A stretch of DNA of 64,000 nt, from contig WNDY01000001.1 in the NCBI GenBank assembly GCA_009914555.1, forward strand, positions 285,494 through 349,493, given 5' to 3'. The position numbers and the translations under genes are program-made. Below are positions 15,876-23,906 of this stretch, piece after piece (position 1 is the stretch's first letter; each line of letters starts with the position of its first letter). This stretch comes from Xylophilus sp. (GTDB lineage Bacteria; Pseudomonadota; Gammaproteobacteria; Burkholderiales; Burkholderiaceae_C). The notes beneath the pieces were generated by a model. It did not search any database, was not told the DNA's origin, and saw only the letters and a program-made list of their open reading frames with translations.

Positions 15876-16035
15876 GATCTATGCCGGTGGGGTGAGCAAG
15901 AGCTCCAGGCTGTGGCCACCACATTGAACAACAGACCACGCAAAACCTTGGGCTGGAGGACACCAGCTGAAGCTTTCAATGCCTACCTAAAATCAGCGGC
16001 TCAACCCGGTGTTGCGACGACCGGTTGAATCCACC
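15864..16035 (+). mobile_element. IS30-type transposase, C-terminal remnant with right end
   Basis: The plus strand encodes TKGTDLCRWGEQELQAVAT then LNNRPRKTLGWRTPAEAF, ending at a TGA at 16026-16028, the end of an IS30-family transposase. The bases after the stop (to GAATCCACC at 16035) look like the right terminal inverted repeat. Everything upstream of TKGTDL is missing; about ten bases at 15864-15873 read sensibly in both this frame and the opposing IS5 frame. Confidence 0.75.
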
Positions 16036-16704
16036 TTGACCGCCCCTGTCGGTATGTACCAGCAGGCCCGGAGGTGGTAAGCGCAGCCAGACGGCCGATT
16101 TCAAGGCGGTGCAAACCAGTTGGGCATCCATGGTCTCGGCCATCGACCAGCCCACAATGGATCGGCTGGCCAGATCCATGACGGCCGCCAGATACAGCCA
16201 GCCCTCGCCGGTGGCCACATAGGTGATGTCAGCCACCCAGGCGCGGTTGGCCTGCCAGCCTTCGAAACGACGATCGAGGAGGTTGTCGGCCACCGGCAGG
16301 CGATGCGATGAATCGGTCGTGACCACGTAGCTGCGCCGATACACCGGTCGCAGCCCCTGGCGCTGCAAACTGCGGCGGACGCGTTCGCCGCCCACCGCCT
16401 GGCCCTGGGCACGCAACTGCCGCGCGATGCGCGGGCGGCCGTAGCTGCCGCGGCTGGCTGCGTGGATGGCCGCCACTTGGCAATCCAATGCCTCATTGGC
16501 CTGGACCCGGGCGCTGGGCGTCCTCACTCGCCATTGGCAGTAGCCCGTGCGGGAGACTGCGAGCACCCGGCAGAGCTGGCTCACCGGATACCGGCACTCC
16601 CAGCCGCTTGGCCGCTTCAGGGCTGCCCACCGTCTGCGACAGTCGCACCGCCTCCATCACGAATCCCGCGTGTACTGCCGTCTCGGCAGTCCTTTTTCCG
16701 TCAT
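16036..16704 (-). mobile_element. IS3-type element remnant (orfA-orfB, internally deleted)
   Basis: Minus strand. orfA starts at the ATG at 16704 (MTEKGLPRRQYTRDS), frameshifts, continues as VMEAVRLSQTVGSPEAAKRL, and near 16590 jumps into orfB (YPVSQLCRVLAVSRTGYCQW). orfB then runs through SRGSYGRPRIARQLRAQGQ and WVADITYVATGEGWLYLAAV (first catalytic Asp) to VHTDRGGQ (second), where it is cut by the IS30 end at 16035. The third catalytic residue (Glu) is lost. Dead element. Confidence 0.8.
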
Positions 16705-16737
16705 CTCGATTTCTCCATAGCTCGAAGTTAACAACTT

Positions 16738-16785
16738 CTTGCCGTACGTGAAATCGAGGCAAGGTCACATATACCCAGGGTATAT
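16738..16785. repeat. ATACCCC-type intergenic element, copy 4
   Basis: ATATACCCAGGGTATAT at 16769-16785 is a perfect palindrome centred on one A, seven bases past the amidohydrolase stop. Upstream lies a hairpin, CTTGCC 16738-16743 with GGCAAG 16758-16763. A second motif copy on the far side is not seen, perhaps lost to the IS insertions. Confidence 0.65.
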
Positions 16786-16791
16786 GGAGGC

Positions 16792-17637
16792 TCAGAACCC
16801 GTACAGCGCTTCGGCGTTGTCGTCGAGCACCGAGGCCGGCAGGCCCGGCGCGGCGAGCCATTCACTGCATTGCGCCAGCCAGACACGGTCGTCGACCTCG
16901 CGGAACGGCTCGGTGTCACCGGCATCGGCGCCGGCCGCGCGGGCCGTGCCCTGGGTGTGCGGCCAGTTGCTTCCCCAGACGATGGCATGGGGATTCGCCC
17001 GGGCGAGGCTAGCGACTAACGGCTGCAGCGCCGCGCCATCGCCGGCCGCGCAGAGGTACGCGGCCGACAGCTTGACGGCGACCTTGCCCGTGCCGGCCAG
17101 CCGGCACAGCGCGCGCCAGCCTGCGGAGCCGAGCGCCGACGGCCCGTCCGGCAGGCCCAAGTGGTCCAGGACGAAGCGCCGGGGGCTCGCGAGAAGCAGC
17201 GCCTCCAGCGCCCCGATCACCGGCAGGTCGACATGGAGCTGGATGTGCCAGTGCGGTGGCGCCTGCGCCGAGACGCGCGCGATCGCCTCCCGGGCGCGGC
17301 CGGCGTCCGATGCGCCATCGACGACCAGGTTGATGCGGGCGCCCCGCACGCCGGCCGCGTCGAGGGCGGCCACCTGCGTGCCATCGGTTTGCGGGCCGAG
17401 CACAGCCACGCCGCGGCCGGCGCTGCCCAAGGAAGCCAGGGCATCGAGCAGGCAGCGGTGATCCTGCCCGTAGACGCTCGGCTGCACCAGGACGACGCGG
17501 CCCGCGCCGATCCTGCACAGATGCTGGCGCAGCAGATCGACGCCCGCATAGCCGGGCGTGAAGCGCCGCGGCGTGGCATAGGGGAACCGTTCGGCGTCGA
17601 AGACGTGGACGTGGGTGTCGCAGACGCGGCCTGTCAC
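16792..17637 (-). CDS. amidohydrolase family protein (lactonase/PDC-hydrolase-like, COG3618 type)
   Basis: TIM-barrel metal hydrolase of 281 aa. It opens with CDTHVHVFD (metal HxH), has HWHIQLHVDLPV mid-protein, FVLDHLG, and WGSNWPHT, the order seen in sugar-acid lactonases, galactarolactone isomerase and 2-pyrone-4,6-dicarboxylate hydrolase. It is the last gene of the minus-strand run Bug-porin-Bug-amidohydrolase that faces the four-carbon acid-sugar operon, so a lactone-opening role in sugar-acid catabolism is a reasonable inference. Confidence 0.85.
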   Translation of the reverse strand: MTGRVCDTHVHVFDAERFPYATPRRFTPGYAGVDLLRQHLCRIGAGRVVLVQPSVYGQDHRCLLDALASLGSAGRGVAVLGPQTDGTQVAALDAAGVRGARINLVVDGASDAGRAREAIARVSAQAPPHWHIQLHVDLPVIGALEALLLASPRRFVLDHLGLPDGPSALGSAGWRALCRLAGTGKVAVKLSAAYLCAAGDGAALQPLVASLARANPHAIVWGSNWPHTQGTARAAGADAGDTEPFREVDDRVWLAQCSEWLAAPGLPASVLDDNAEALYGF

Positions 17638-17653
17638 CGGGCTTCCTCGGGAA

Positions 17654-18631
17654 TCACTGCGGCTGGATCTTCGCGCTCTTCACCACCTGCTGCCACTTCG
17701 CCACCTCCTCGTGGATGAACTTCTCGCAGTCGGCCGGCGTGCCATGGACCGGATGCGCTCCTAGCTCCTCATACTTCTGCACCACCTCCGGACTGCGCAG
17801 CGCCTTCTCGACCTGGGCATGCAGCGCGTCGAGCACCGGCTGCGGGGTCTTGGCCGTGGCCACGATGCCGACCCAATGCTCCACCTTGAACTTCTCCAGG
17901 CCGGCCTCGTCGAAGGTCGGCACGGCGGGGAGTTGGGATGCGCGCTTGGCCTGGCCGATGCCGAGCCCCTTGATCCGGCCGGAAGCGAAGGCCGCCGCGG
18001 TGCTGGTGATGCTGTCGATCAGCAGGTCCACCTCGCCGCCCATCAGCGCCTTGATCGACTCGCCGCCGCCCTTGTAGTGGACATGCAGGAACCGGGCGCC
18101 CGTGACCGATGCGAGCAGTTCGGTGCTCAGGTGCGGGGTGCTGCCGATGCCGCCGGAGCCGTAGGTGATCTTCCCGGGATGGCTGCGGGCGTATGCGACG
18201 AGTTCCCCGGCGGAGGTGAACTGGGACGTGGACGGCACCATCATCACCATCGGCGACTCGGCGACCTTCGCCACCGGCGCCAGGTCCTTCAGCGTGTCGT
18301 ATGGCATCTTCGCCTGCAGCGCAGGCGTCATCGTGAACGGGGCGCTGATGAAGCCCAGGGTGTAGCCGTCTGGCGCGGCCTTCGCCACGGCGTCGGTGCC
18401 GATGATGCCGCCGGCTCCGGGCCTGTTGTCGACCACGAAGGGCTGGCCGGTATCGGTCGTCAGCCGCTTGGCCAGCACGCGCGCCATCACGTCGTTCGGA
18501 CCGCCGGCTGCGAATGGGACGACCAGCCGGACCGGCTTGGCCGGATAGACCGGCTGCTGTGCGAAGGCGGCGACCGGCAGGGAAAGCGCGAGCGCGACCA
18601 GGGCGCGCCGCCCCAGGGATGGGGGAGTCAT
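17654..18631 (-). CDS. Bug-family tripartite tricarboxylate transporter receptor
   Basis: Periplasmic solute receptor of 325 aa. The signal peptide ends at AFAQQ; the mature start YPAKPVRLVVPFAAGGPNDVMAR, the VDNRPGAGGIIGTDAVAKA loop and the ITYGSGG region are the Bug hallmarks. Bug proteins bind carboxylates and work with TctA/TctB-type membrane subunits, none of which are encoded here. It follows a porin and a second Bug gene in one minus-strand run. Confidence 0.93.
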   Translation of the reverse strand: MTPPSLGRRALVALALSLPVAAFAQQPVYPAKPVRLVVPFAAGGPNDVMARVLAKRLTTDTGQPFVVDNRPGAGGIIGTDAVAKAAPDGYTLGFISAPFTMTPALQAKMPYDTLKDLAPVAKVAESPMVMMVPSTSQFTSAGELVAYARSHPGKITYGSGGIGSTPHLSTELLASVTGARFLHVHYKGGGESIKALMGGEVDLLIDSITSTAAAFASGRIKGLGIGQAKRASQLPAVPTFDEAGLEKFKVEHWVGIVATAKTPQPVLDALHAQVEKALRSPEVVQKYEELGAHPVHGTPADCEKFIHEEVAKWQQVVKSAKIQPQ

Positions 18632-18645
18632 GAGGTTTGCTCCGA

Positions 18646-19695
18646 TCAGAAACGGTGGCGGACACCCGCCGTCACGCCCGTCTGGGAGCCGCGCGTGGCC
18701 ATGAAACTGGGCAGGACGTAGCCGCCACCGATCTTGTTGTGGTCGACGGCCGCATACAGATCCGTCCGTTTGGACAGGTAGTAATCGGCAGACAGCCAGG
18801 CGACCTGGCGCCTGCCCGAGGCATTGGTGCCGAAGGTGTTTTGCCGGTCGTGGGTGTAGCTGGCCGTCAGCGTCAGTGCGGGCGTCGCGTAGTAGTGCAG
18901 GCCCGCGGTCGCGACCTTGTTGCGCTGCGGGCTGATCTCGTGGCTGCGCGTCATGTAGGCCAGGAAGGCCTTCCAGGACGGCGCGATCTGGTAGGCCGCC
19001 CCGCCTCCGCGGATCCTGCGCACCTCGCCGCCGGCCGCCGCCGAGAGGTTCTGCCCGTACAGCACCGCGTCGAACCCGGCGGCGCGGTAGCCGGCAGACA
19101 GGCCGCTGCCCCTGCCGTTGCCTTCCGACAGCGTCACGCTGCCCGCGACGTCGAAGGGGCCGAACTCCTTGGCGTACTTCACCATGTTGTCCTGCCGGGC
19201 CATGTGGTGGTTGCTCAGAACGATCACGGCATCCGCGTTGGGATTGCCCATCGGCTGGATGCGCGCGGCGGCCTGGTGGGCCAGCGTGTATTGCCGGCCG
19301 AAGGTCAGCGCGCCCCAGGTGGCCGAGGACAGGCCGACCCACGACTCCCGCCCGAATGCGCGGCTGGAAGCCGAGGCCGCCTGGCCGTAGTTGGCCGCGG
19401 CGGTGGACTGCAGCAGCAAGCCGGTCGACGGGTCGATCCCCATTTCCAGCATGTAGAGCGCGCGCAGCCCGCCGCCCAGGTTCTCCGAGCCCTTGAAGCC
19501 GAGCCGGGAGCCGCCGAAGTAGCCGTCGCCCACGGTGTTCAGCGAGCCGCCGCCGGATGCCGCATTGCTGGCATGGCGGACGGTGACGTCCATCACGCCA
19601 TAGAGGGTCACGGAGGACTGCGCATGGCACAGCGGCGGGAGCCACAGCCCCGCGGCAGCAGCGGCACAGGCGGCAAAGGTCGTGCGGATGGTCAT
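18646..19695 (-). CDS. Gram-negative trimeric porin (Burkholderiales type)
   Basis: Outer-membrane general diffusion porin of 349 aa. Signal peptide ends at CHAQS; the first strand SSVTLYGVMDVTVRH and the closing GVTAGVRHRF with terminal Phe are typical of OmpC/Omp32-like porins of this group. The ATG at 19695 has AGGAG upstream. Lying between two Bug receptor genes, it would admit the same carboxylate substrate through the outer membrane. Confidence 0.93.
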   Translation of the reverse strand: MTIRTTFAACAAAAAGLWLPPLCHAQSSVTLYGVMDVTVRHASNAASGGGSLNTVGDGYFGGSRLGFKGSENLGGGLRALYMLEMGIDPSTGLLLQSTAAANYGQAASASSRAFGRESWVGLSSATWGALTFGRQYTLAHQAAARIQPMGNPNADAVIVLSNHHMARQDNMVKYAKEFGPFDVAGSVTLSEGNGRGSGLSAGYRAAGFDAVLYGQNLSAAAGGEVRRIRGGGAAYQIAPSWKAFLAYMTRSHEISPQRNKVATAGLHYYATPALTLTASYTHDRQNTFGTNASGRRQVAWLSADYYLSKRTDLYAAVDHNKIGGGYVLPSFMATRGSQTGVTAGVRHRF

Positions 19696-19721
19696 GCTGT
19701 CTCCTGGAGGTGCGGCCCGCG

Positions 19722-20723
19722 TCATTCCGGCTTGATGTTGTGGCGCTTCACGAGCTGGGACCAGCGCGCCGTCTCTTCCTTGATGAACGCACCGAACTGC
19801 TCCGGCGTGCCCCCGGCGACCTCGTCGCCGAGTGCGGTGATCGCCTTGATCATCTCGGGCTCCTTCAGGGTATCGTTGATGGCCGCATTGAGCTTGGCCA
19901 CGATGGGCGCGGGCGTCCCCTTCGGCGCCACGACGCCGAACCAGTTGGAGATCGCCATCCCCTTGATGCCGAGCTCGTCGAAGGTCGGCACGTCCTTCAG
20001 CAGCGGCGAGCGGTGCGGGCCGGTGATTGCCAGCGGCCGCATCTTGGGCTCCGGCCCCGACACGTAGGGCATCACCGCGAAGATCCATTCGAACATCAGA
20101 TCGACGGTGCCCGCCATCAGGTCGTTGCCGGCAGGCGCGCCGCCCTTGTAGGCCACGTGCGTCATCTCGACGCCGGCGCTCTGCTTGAAGAGTTCGCCGG
20201 CCAGATGGTGCGAGCCGCCGATGCCGCCGGAGGCGAAGCTCAGGGAGTTGGGCTTGGCCTTCAATGCGGCAATGACCTCCTTGACCGACTTGAAGGGCGA
20301 GTTGCGCCCGACGGCCAGGACGAGCGGCCCCTTCTCGATCAGCACGACCGGCGTCAGGTCGGTGGCCGGATCGAAGTTGAGCCGCGGGAACAGGGCCTTG
20401 TTGACCGCCAGCGGGGCGAAATTGCCCAGGCCGATCACATAGCCATCGGGTTTGGCCTTGGCAATGTATTCCGTGCCGATGTTGCCGCCCGCGCCGGGAC
20501 GGTTCTCCACGATCACCGGCTGGCCGAAGGCGGTGGAGAGCCTGTTGGCTATCTGGCGCGAGCGCGTGTCCGAACTGCCGCCGGCGGCATAGGGAACCAC
20601 GAACGTGATCGGCTTGGCCGGGTAGCCGCCTGCGGCGGACTGTGCGAAAGCGGTGGGGACCATGAGGACCGCTGCCGCGAGCGCACCGGCCGCGCGTTGA
20701 AGAAAGGGGAGGGTGAATGCCAT
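19722..20723 (-). CDS. Bug-family tripartite tricarboxylate transporter receptor
   Basis: Periplasmic receptor of 333 aa, first gene of the minus-strand run. Signal peptide ends at AFAQSA, followed by YPAKPITFVVPYAAGGSSDTR and VENRPGAGGNIGTEYIAKA, the family landmarks. Clearly related to but distinct from the Bug protein at 17654-18631. It starts 104 bases from the divergent catabolic operon and probably shares its regulation. Confidence 0.93.
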   Translation of the reverse strand: MAFTLPFLQRAAGALAAAVLMVPTAFAQSAAGGYPAKPITFVVPYAAGGSSDTRSRQIANRLSTAFGQPVIVENRPGAGGNIGTEYIAKAKPDGYVIGLGNFAPLAVNKALFPRLNFDPATDLTPVVLIEKGPLVLAVGRNSPFKSVKEVIAALKAKPNSLSFASGGIGGSHHLAGELFKQSAGVEMTHVAYKGGAPAGNDLMAGTVDLMFEWIFAVMPYVSGPEPKMRPLAITGPHRSPLLKDVPTFDELGIKGMAISNWFGVVAPKGTPAPIVAKLNAAINDTLKEPEMIKAITALGDEVAGGTPEQFGAFIKEETARWSQLVKRHNIKPE

Positions 20724-20744
20724 CGCGTCTCCTATCTGCCTTGA

Positions 20745-20827
20745 GTGAGTAGATTTCCTAATTGTATCTATTGGATATTAAGTACAATCAGTGCCAACCC
20801 TAACCGGGAATAGAATCTATAAAGATC
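20745..20827. promoter_or_regulatory. AT-rich divergent control region with inverted repeat
   Basis: This gap is strikingly AT-rich for the window. ATTGTA (20761-20766) and TACAAT (20783-20788) form an inverted repeat around a 16-base spacer, and ATCTAT occurs twice (20765-20770 and 20815-20820). It separates the Bug/porin run from the kinase/aldolase operon, so it likely holds both promoters and the operator of the GntR regulator encoded at 23903-24823. Confidence 0.6.
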
Positions 20828-21517
20828 GTGTCAAGAATTGCTTTAATACATGCAACGCCGCTGGCCGTCGGCCCGGTCCAGGAAGCTTTCGAGCGCCTGT
20901 GGCCGCAGGCGGCCCGGATGAACCTGCTCGACGACAGCCTGCCGTCAGACTTGGTCGCCGCCGGCGGCATCGGCGCGGCCCTGCGAGCCCGCTTCGGTGC
21001 GCTTGCGCGCTATGCGGCGCAGGCGGGGGCCGACGGCATCCTGTTCACCTGCTCCGCCTTCGGTGCGGCCATCGAGGCGGCCGCCGAGCAGGCCGGCGTG
21101 CCGACGCTCAAGCCCAACGGAGCCATGTTCGAGGAGGCGCTGGACGCCTGCGCGACGCTCGGCAGGAGCGGGCGCATCGGCATGGTTTCCAGCTTCGCGC
21201 CCTCGGTCGGCAGCATGCGCGAGGAGCTGGAGGCGATCGCGCGGCGCCGCGGCATCGAATGCAGCCTGCGCGTCGCATGCCCGCCGGGCGCTCTGGAGGC
21301 GCTCGCGCAGGGGCGCGTCCAGGAGCACGACGCCCTCGTCGGCGCCGCTGCGCAGGAACTGCGCGACAGCGATATCCTGATGCTGGGTCAGTTCTCCATG
21401 GCGCACCTGCGCGAGCGCATCGCCGCAGACACTTCGCTACCCGTGCTGAGCAGCCCCGACAGTGCCGTGCGGCTGCTCAGGAAATCCGTCGATCCCGCCT
21501 CATCCCTCCCAAGCTGA
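20828..21517 (+). CDS. Asp/Glu/hydantoin racemase-like protein
   Basis: Protein of 229 aa of the aspartate/glutamate racemase superfamily. It begins MSRIALIHATPLAVGPV, has the first catalytic-Cys region ADGILFTCSAFGAA near residue 76, and DSDILMLGQFSMAHL where the second Cys is normally found; here that position is not a Cys, so two-base racemisation is doubtful and a lyase or isomerase role is possible. GTG start, as no ATG fits. First gene of the catabolic operon, 11 bases before the dehydrogenase. Confidence 0.8.
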   Translation: MSRIALIHATPLAVGPVQEAFERLWPQAARMNLLDDSLPSDLVAAGGIGAALRARFGALARYAAQAGADGILFTCSAFGAAIEAAAEQAGVPTLKPNGAMFEEALDACATLGRSGRIGMVSSFAPSVGSMREELEAIARRRGIECSLRVACPPGALEALAQGRVQEHDALVGAAAQELRDSDILMLGQFSMAHLRERIAADTSLPVLSSPDSAVRLLRKSVDPASSLPS

Positions 21518-21528
21518 CTGGAGAAACC

Positions 21529-22602
21529 ATGAAGTTCATCGTTCTGCCGTGTGACGGCATCGGCCCTGAAATCGTCGATGCATCCGTCGAGGTGCTCAAG
21601 GCCTCCGGCGCCCGCTTCGGCCTCGCGCTCGAGTTCGATTTCGAAGACCTCGGCTTCAGCAGCCTGAAGAAGTACGGCGTGACCATCCGCGACGAACTGC
21701 TCGAGCGCTCCAAGACGTACGACGGCATCATCCTCGGAACCCAGTCGCACGCCGACTATCCCCCGCCGGAGCAGGGCGGCCGCAACGTGTCCGCGGCCTA
21801 CCGCATCGGCCTGGACCTGTATGCCAACGTGCGCCCGGCGCGCACCCGGCCGTTCCTGCCGTCGAACCTGCGCGAAGGCAGGTCCATGGACCTGGTCATC
21901 ATGCGTGAGGCCACCGAAGGCTTCTACCCGGACCGCAACATGACGCGCGGCTGGGGCGAGGTCATGCCCAGTCCCGACATGGCGCTGTCGATCCGCAAGA
22001 TCACCCGCCACTGCAGCGAGCGCATCGCGCGCCGGGCCTTCGAGCTGGCGGCCACGCGGCGCAGGAAGGTGACCGCCATCCACAAGGCCAACAGCTTCCA
22101 CATGACCGACGGCCTCTTCCTCGAAGCCGTGCGCCACGTGGCCAAGGACTTCCCGGACGTGCAGCTCGACGACCTGCTGATTGATGCCTCGACCGCTCAC
22201 CTGGTCAAGGAGCCCGAGCGCTTCGACGTGCTCGTGGCCACCAATTTCTACGGCGACATCCTCTCGGACCTGTGCAGCGAGCTGTCCGGCAGCCTGGGGC
22301 TGGCCGGCTCCATCATGGCGAGCGACACCCTGTGCTGCGCGCAGGCCCAGCATGGCTCGGCGCCCACCATTGCCGGGCAGGACAAGGCCAATCCGACCTC
22401 CATGATCCTGTCGGTCGCCATGATGGTCGGCTGGCTCGGCGACAAGCGCGGCGACGACGCGCTGCGGCAGGCCGCCAAGGCGATCGAGGCCGCGGTGGAC
22501 AAGGTGCTCGCGAACCCGCAGACGCGCACCGCCGACATCGGCGGCACCATCGGCTGCAAGGCCTTCGCGGCCGAAGTGGCCCGGGCCGTCGCCGGCGCCT
22601 GA
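21529..22602 (+). CDS. isocitrate/isopropylmalate dehydrogenase family enzyme
   Basis: NAD(P)- and metal-dependent beta-decarboxylating dehydrogenase of 357 aa. It starts MKFIVLPCDGIGPEIV; the family signature NFYGDILSDLCSELSGSLGL lies near residues 241-260 with its metal-binding Asp residues; MREATEGFY is the substrate region. Relatives act on isopropylmalate, isocitrate, tartrate and other 2-hydroxy acids. In this operon it would oxidise, and perhaps decarboxylate, a four-carbon sugar acid or its phosphate. Chromosomal leuB is not expected here, so a catabolic paralogue is the better reading. Confidence 0.88.
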   Translation: MKFIVLPCDGIGPEIVDASVEVLKASGARFGLALEFDFEDLGFSSLKKYGVTIRDELLERSKTYDGIILGTQSHADYPPPEQGGRNVSAAYRIGLDLYANVRPARTRPFLPSNLREGRSMDLVIMREATEGFYPDRNMTRGWGEVMPSPDMALSIRKITRHCSERIARRAFELAATRRRKVTAIHKANSFHMTDGLFLEAVRHVAKDFPDVQLDDLLIDASTAHLVKEPERFDVLVATNFYGDILSDLCSELSGSLGLAGSIMASDTLCCAQAQHGSAPTIAGQDKANPTSMILSVAMMVGWLGDKRGDDALRQAAKAIEAAVDKVLANPQTRTADIGGTIGCKAFAAEVARAVAGA

Positions 22603-22619
22603 GGCAGGGCGTCGCGGCC

Positions 22620-23906
22620 ATGGGCACGATCCATCTGGGCTGTATCGCCGATGATTTCACCGGCGCCACCGACCTTGCGAACAACCTCGTGCGCGGCGGC
22701 ATGCGCGTCGTCCAGACGATGGGCGTGCCGCGCGGCCCGCTCGCCGCGGACGTGGACGCCGTCGTCATCGCGCTGAAGTCGCGCACCATCGCCGCGGCGG
22801 ATGCCGCCGCGCAGTCCGTGCAGGCGCTGCACTGGCTCCAGGCGCAGGGGGCGCGGCAGTTCTACTTCAAGTACTGCTCGACCTTCGATTCGACGCCGGC
22901 CGGCAACATCGGGCCGGTGACCGATGCGCTCATGGATGCACTGGGGACCGACTTCACGATCGCCTGCCCCGCGTTCCCCGAGAACGGGCGCACGGTGTTC
23001 AAGGGCTACCTTTTCGCGGGCGACGTCCTGCTGCAGGAGTCCGGCATGCGCAGCCATCCGCTGACGCCGATGACCGATTCGAACCTGGTGCGCGTGCTGC
23101 AGCAGCAGACCGCGCGGCGGGTCGGCCTGGTCGACTACAGCGTCGTGCGGCGCGGCGCGGATGCCATCCGGCAGCGCATGGCGCAGCTGCGCGGCGAAGG
23201 CGTGCAGATGGTCATCGTCGATGCGATGGACAATGCCGACCTCATGGCGCTGGGCTTGGCGCTGGCGGACCTGCCGCGCGTGACCGCCGGCTCGGGCGTG
23301 GCCATCGGGCTGCCGCAGAACTACGGCGTGCGCCCGGGCCAGGGGGCCTCCTGCCTTCCATCTGCGCGCGGCGCGCGGGCGATCGTCTCCGGCAGCTGCT
23401 CGGTCGCCACGAACGGCCAGGTCGCCGATTTCCGGCAGCGCGGCGGCCCCGCTTTCGCGATCGATCCGCTGCGGCTGATCGAGGGCGCCGACCTGGTGCA
23501 GGAGGCCCTGGCATGGGCCGGCCCGCGTCTCGGCGCCGAGCCGGTGCTGATCTATGCCACGGCCGAGCCCGACGCGGTGCGCGCGGTGCAGGCGCAGGTG
23601 GGCGCCGAGCGCGCCGGCGGAATCGTCGAGGCCGCCCTGTCCGCCATCGCGCGCGGTCTGGTGGAGCGGGGCGCGGGCCAGTTGATCGTGGCCGGCGGAG
23701 AGACCGCCGGCGCCTGCGTCCAGGCGCTGGAGGTGGACCGCATGCGCATCGGCCCGCAGATCGCGCCGGGCGTGCCGTGGTGCCATGCGCAGTCGCCGTT
23801 CGCTGCGGCGCAGGGCGTGCACCTGGCCCTGAAATCCGGGAACTTCGGGTCCGCCGATTTCTTCACCCGGGCGTTCGCGCTGCTGCAGCCGCCGGCATCG
23901 CCATGA
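22620..23906 (+). CDS. four-carbon acid sugar kinase (DUF1537, OtnK/DtnK type)
   Basis: Cytoplasmic kinase of 428 aa. N-terminal substrate domain opens LGCIADDFTGATDLANNL (residues 6-23), the DUF1537 hallmark; CSTFDSTPAGNIGPV follows near 76-90; the C-terminal nucleotide domain has VSGSCS and IVAGGETAGACVQAL. Characterised members phosphorylate D- or L-threonate, D-erythronate or 3-oxo-tetronate at C4. The dehydrogenase before it and the aldolase after it complete the usual neighbourhood. Its stop overlaps the next start (ATGA). Confidence 0.92.
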   Translation: MGTIHLGCIADDFTGATDLANNLVRGGMRVVQTMGVPRGPLAADVDAVVIALKSRTIAAADAAAQSVQALHWLQAQGARQFYFKYCSTFDSTPAGNIGPVTDALMDALGTDFTIACPAFPENGRTVFKGYLFAGDVLLQESGMRSHPLTPMTDSNLVRVLQQQTARRVGLVDYSVVRRGADAIRQRMAQLRGEGVQMVIVDAMDNADLMALGLALADLPRVTAGSGVAIGLPQNYGVRPGQGASCLPSARGARAIVSGSCSVATNGQVADFRQRGGPAFAIDPLRLIEGADLVQEALAWAGPRLGAEPVLIYATAEPDAVRAVQAQVGAERAGGIVEAALSAIARGLVERGAGQLIVAGGETAGACVQALEVDRMRIGPQIAPGVPWCHAQSPFAAAQGVHLALKSGNFGSADFFTRAFALLQPPASP

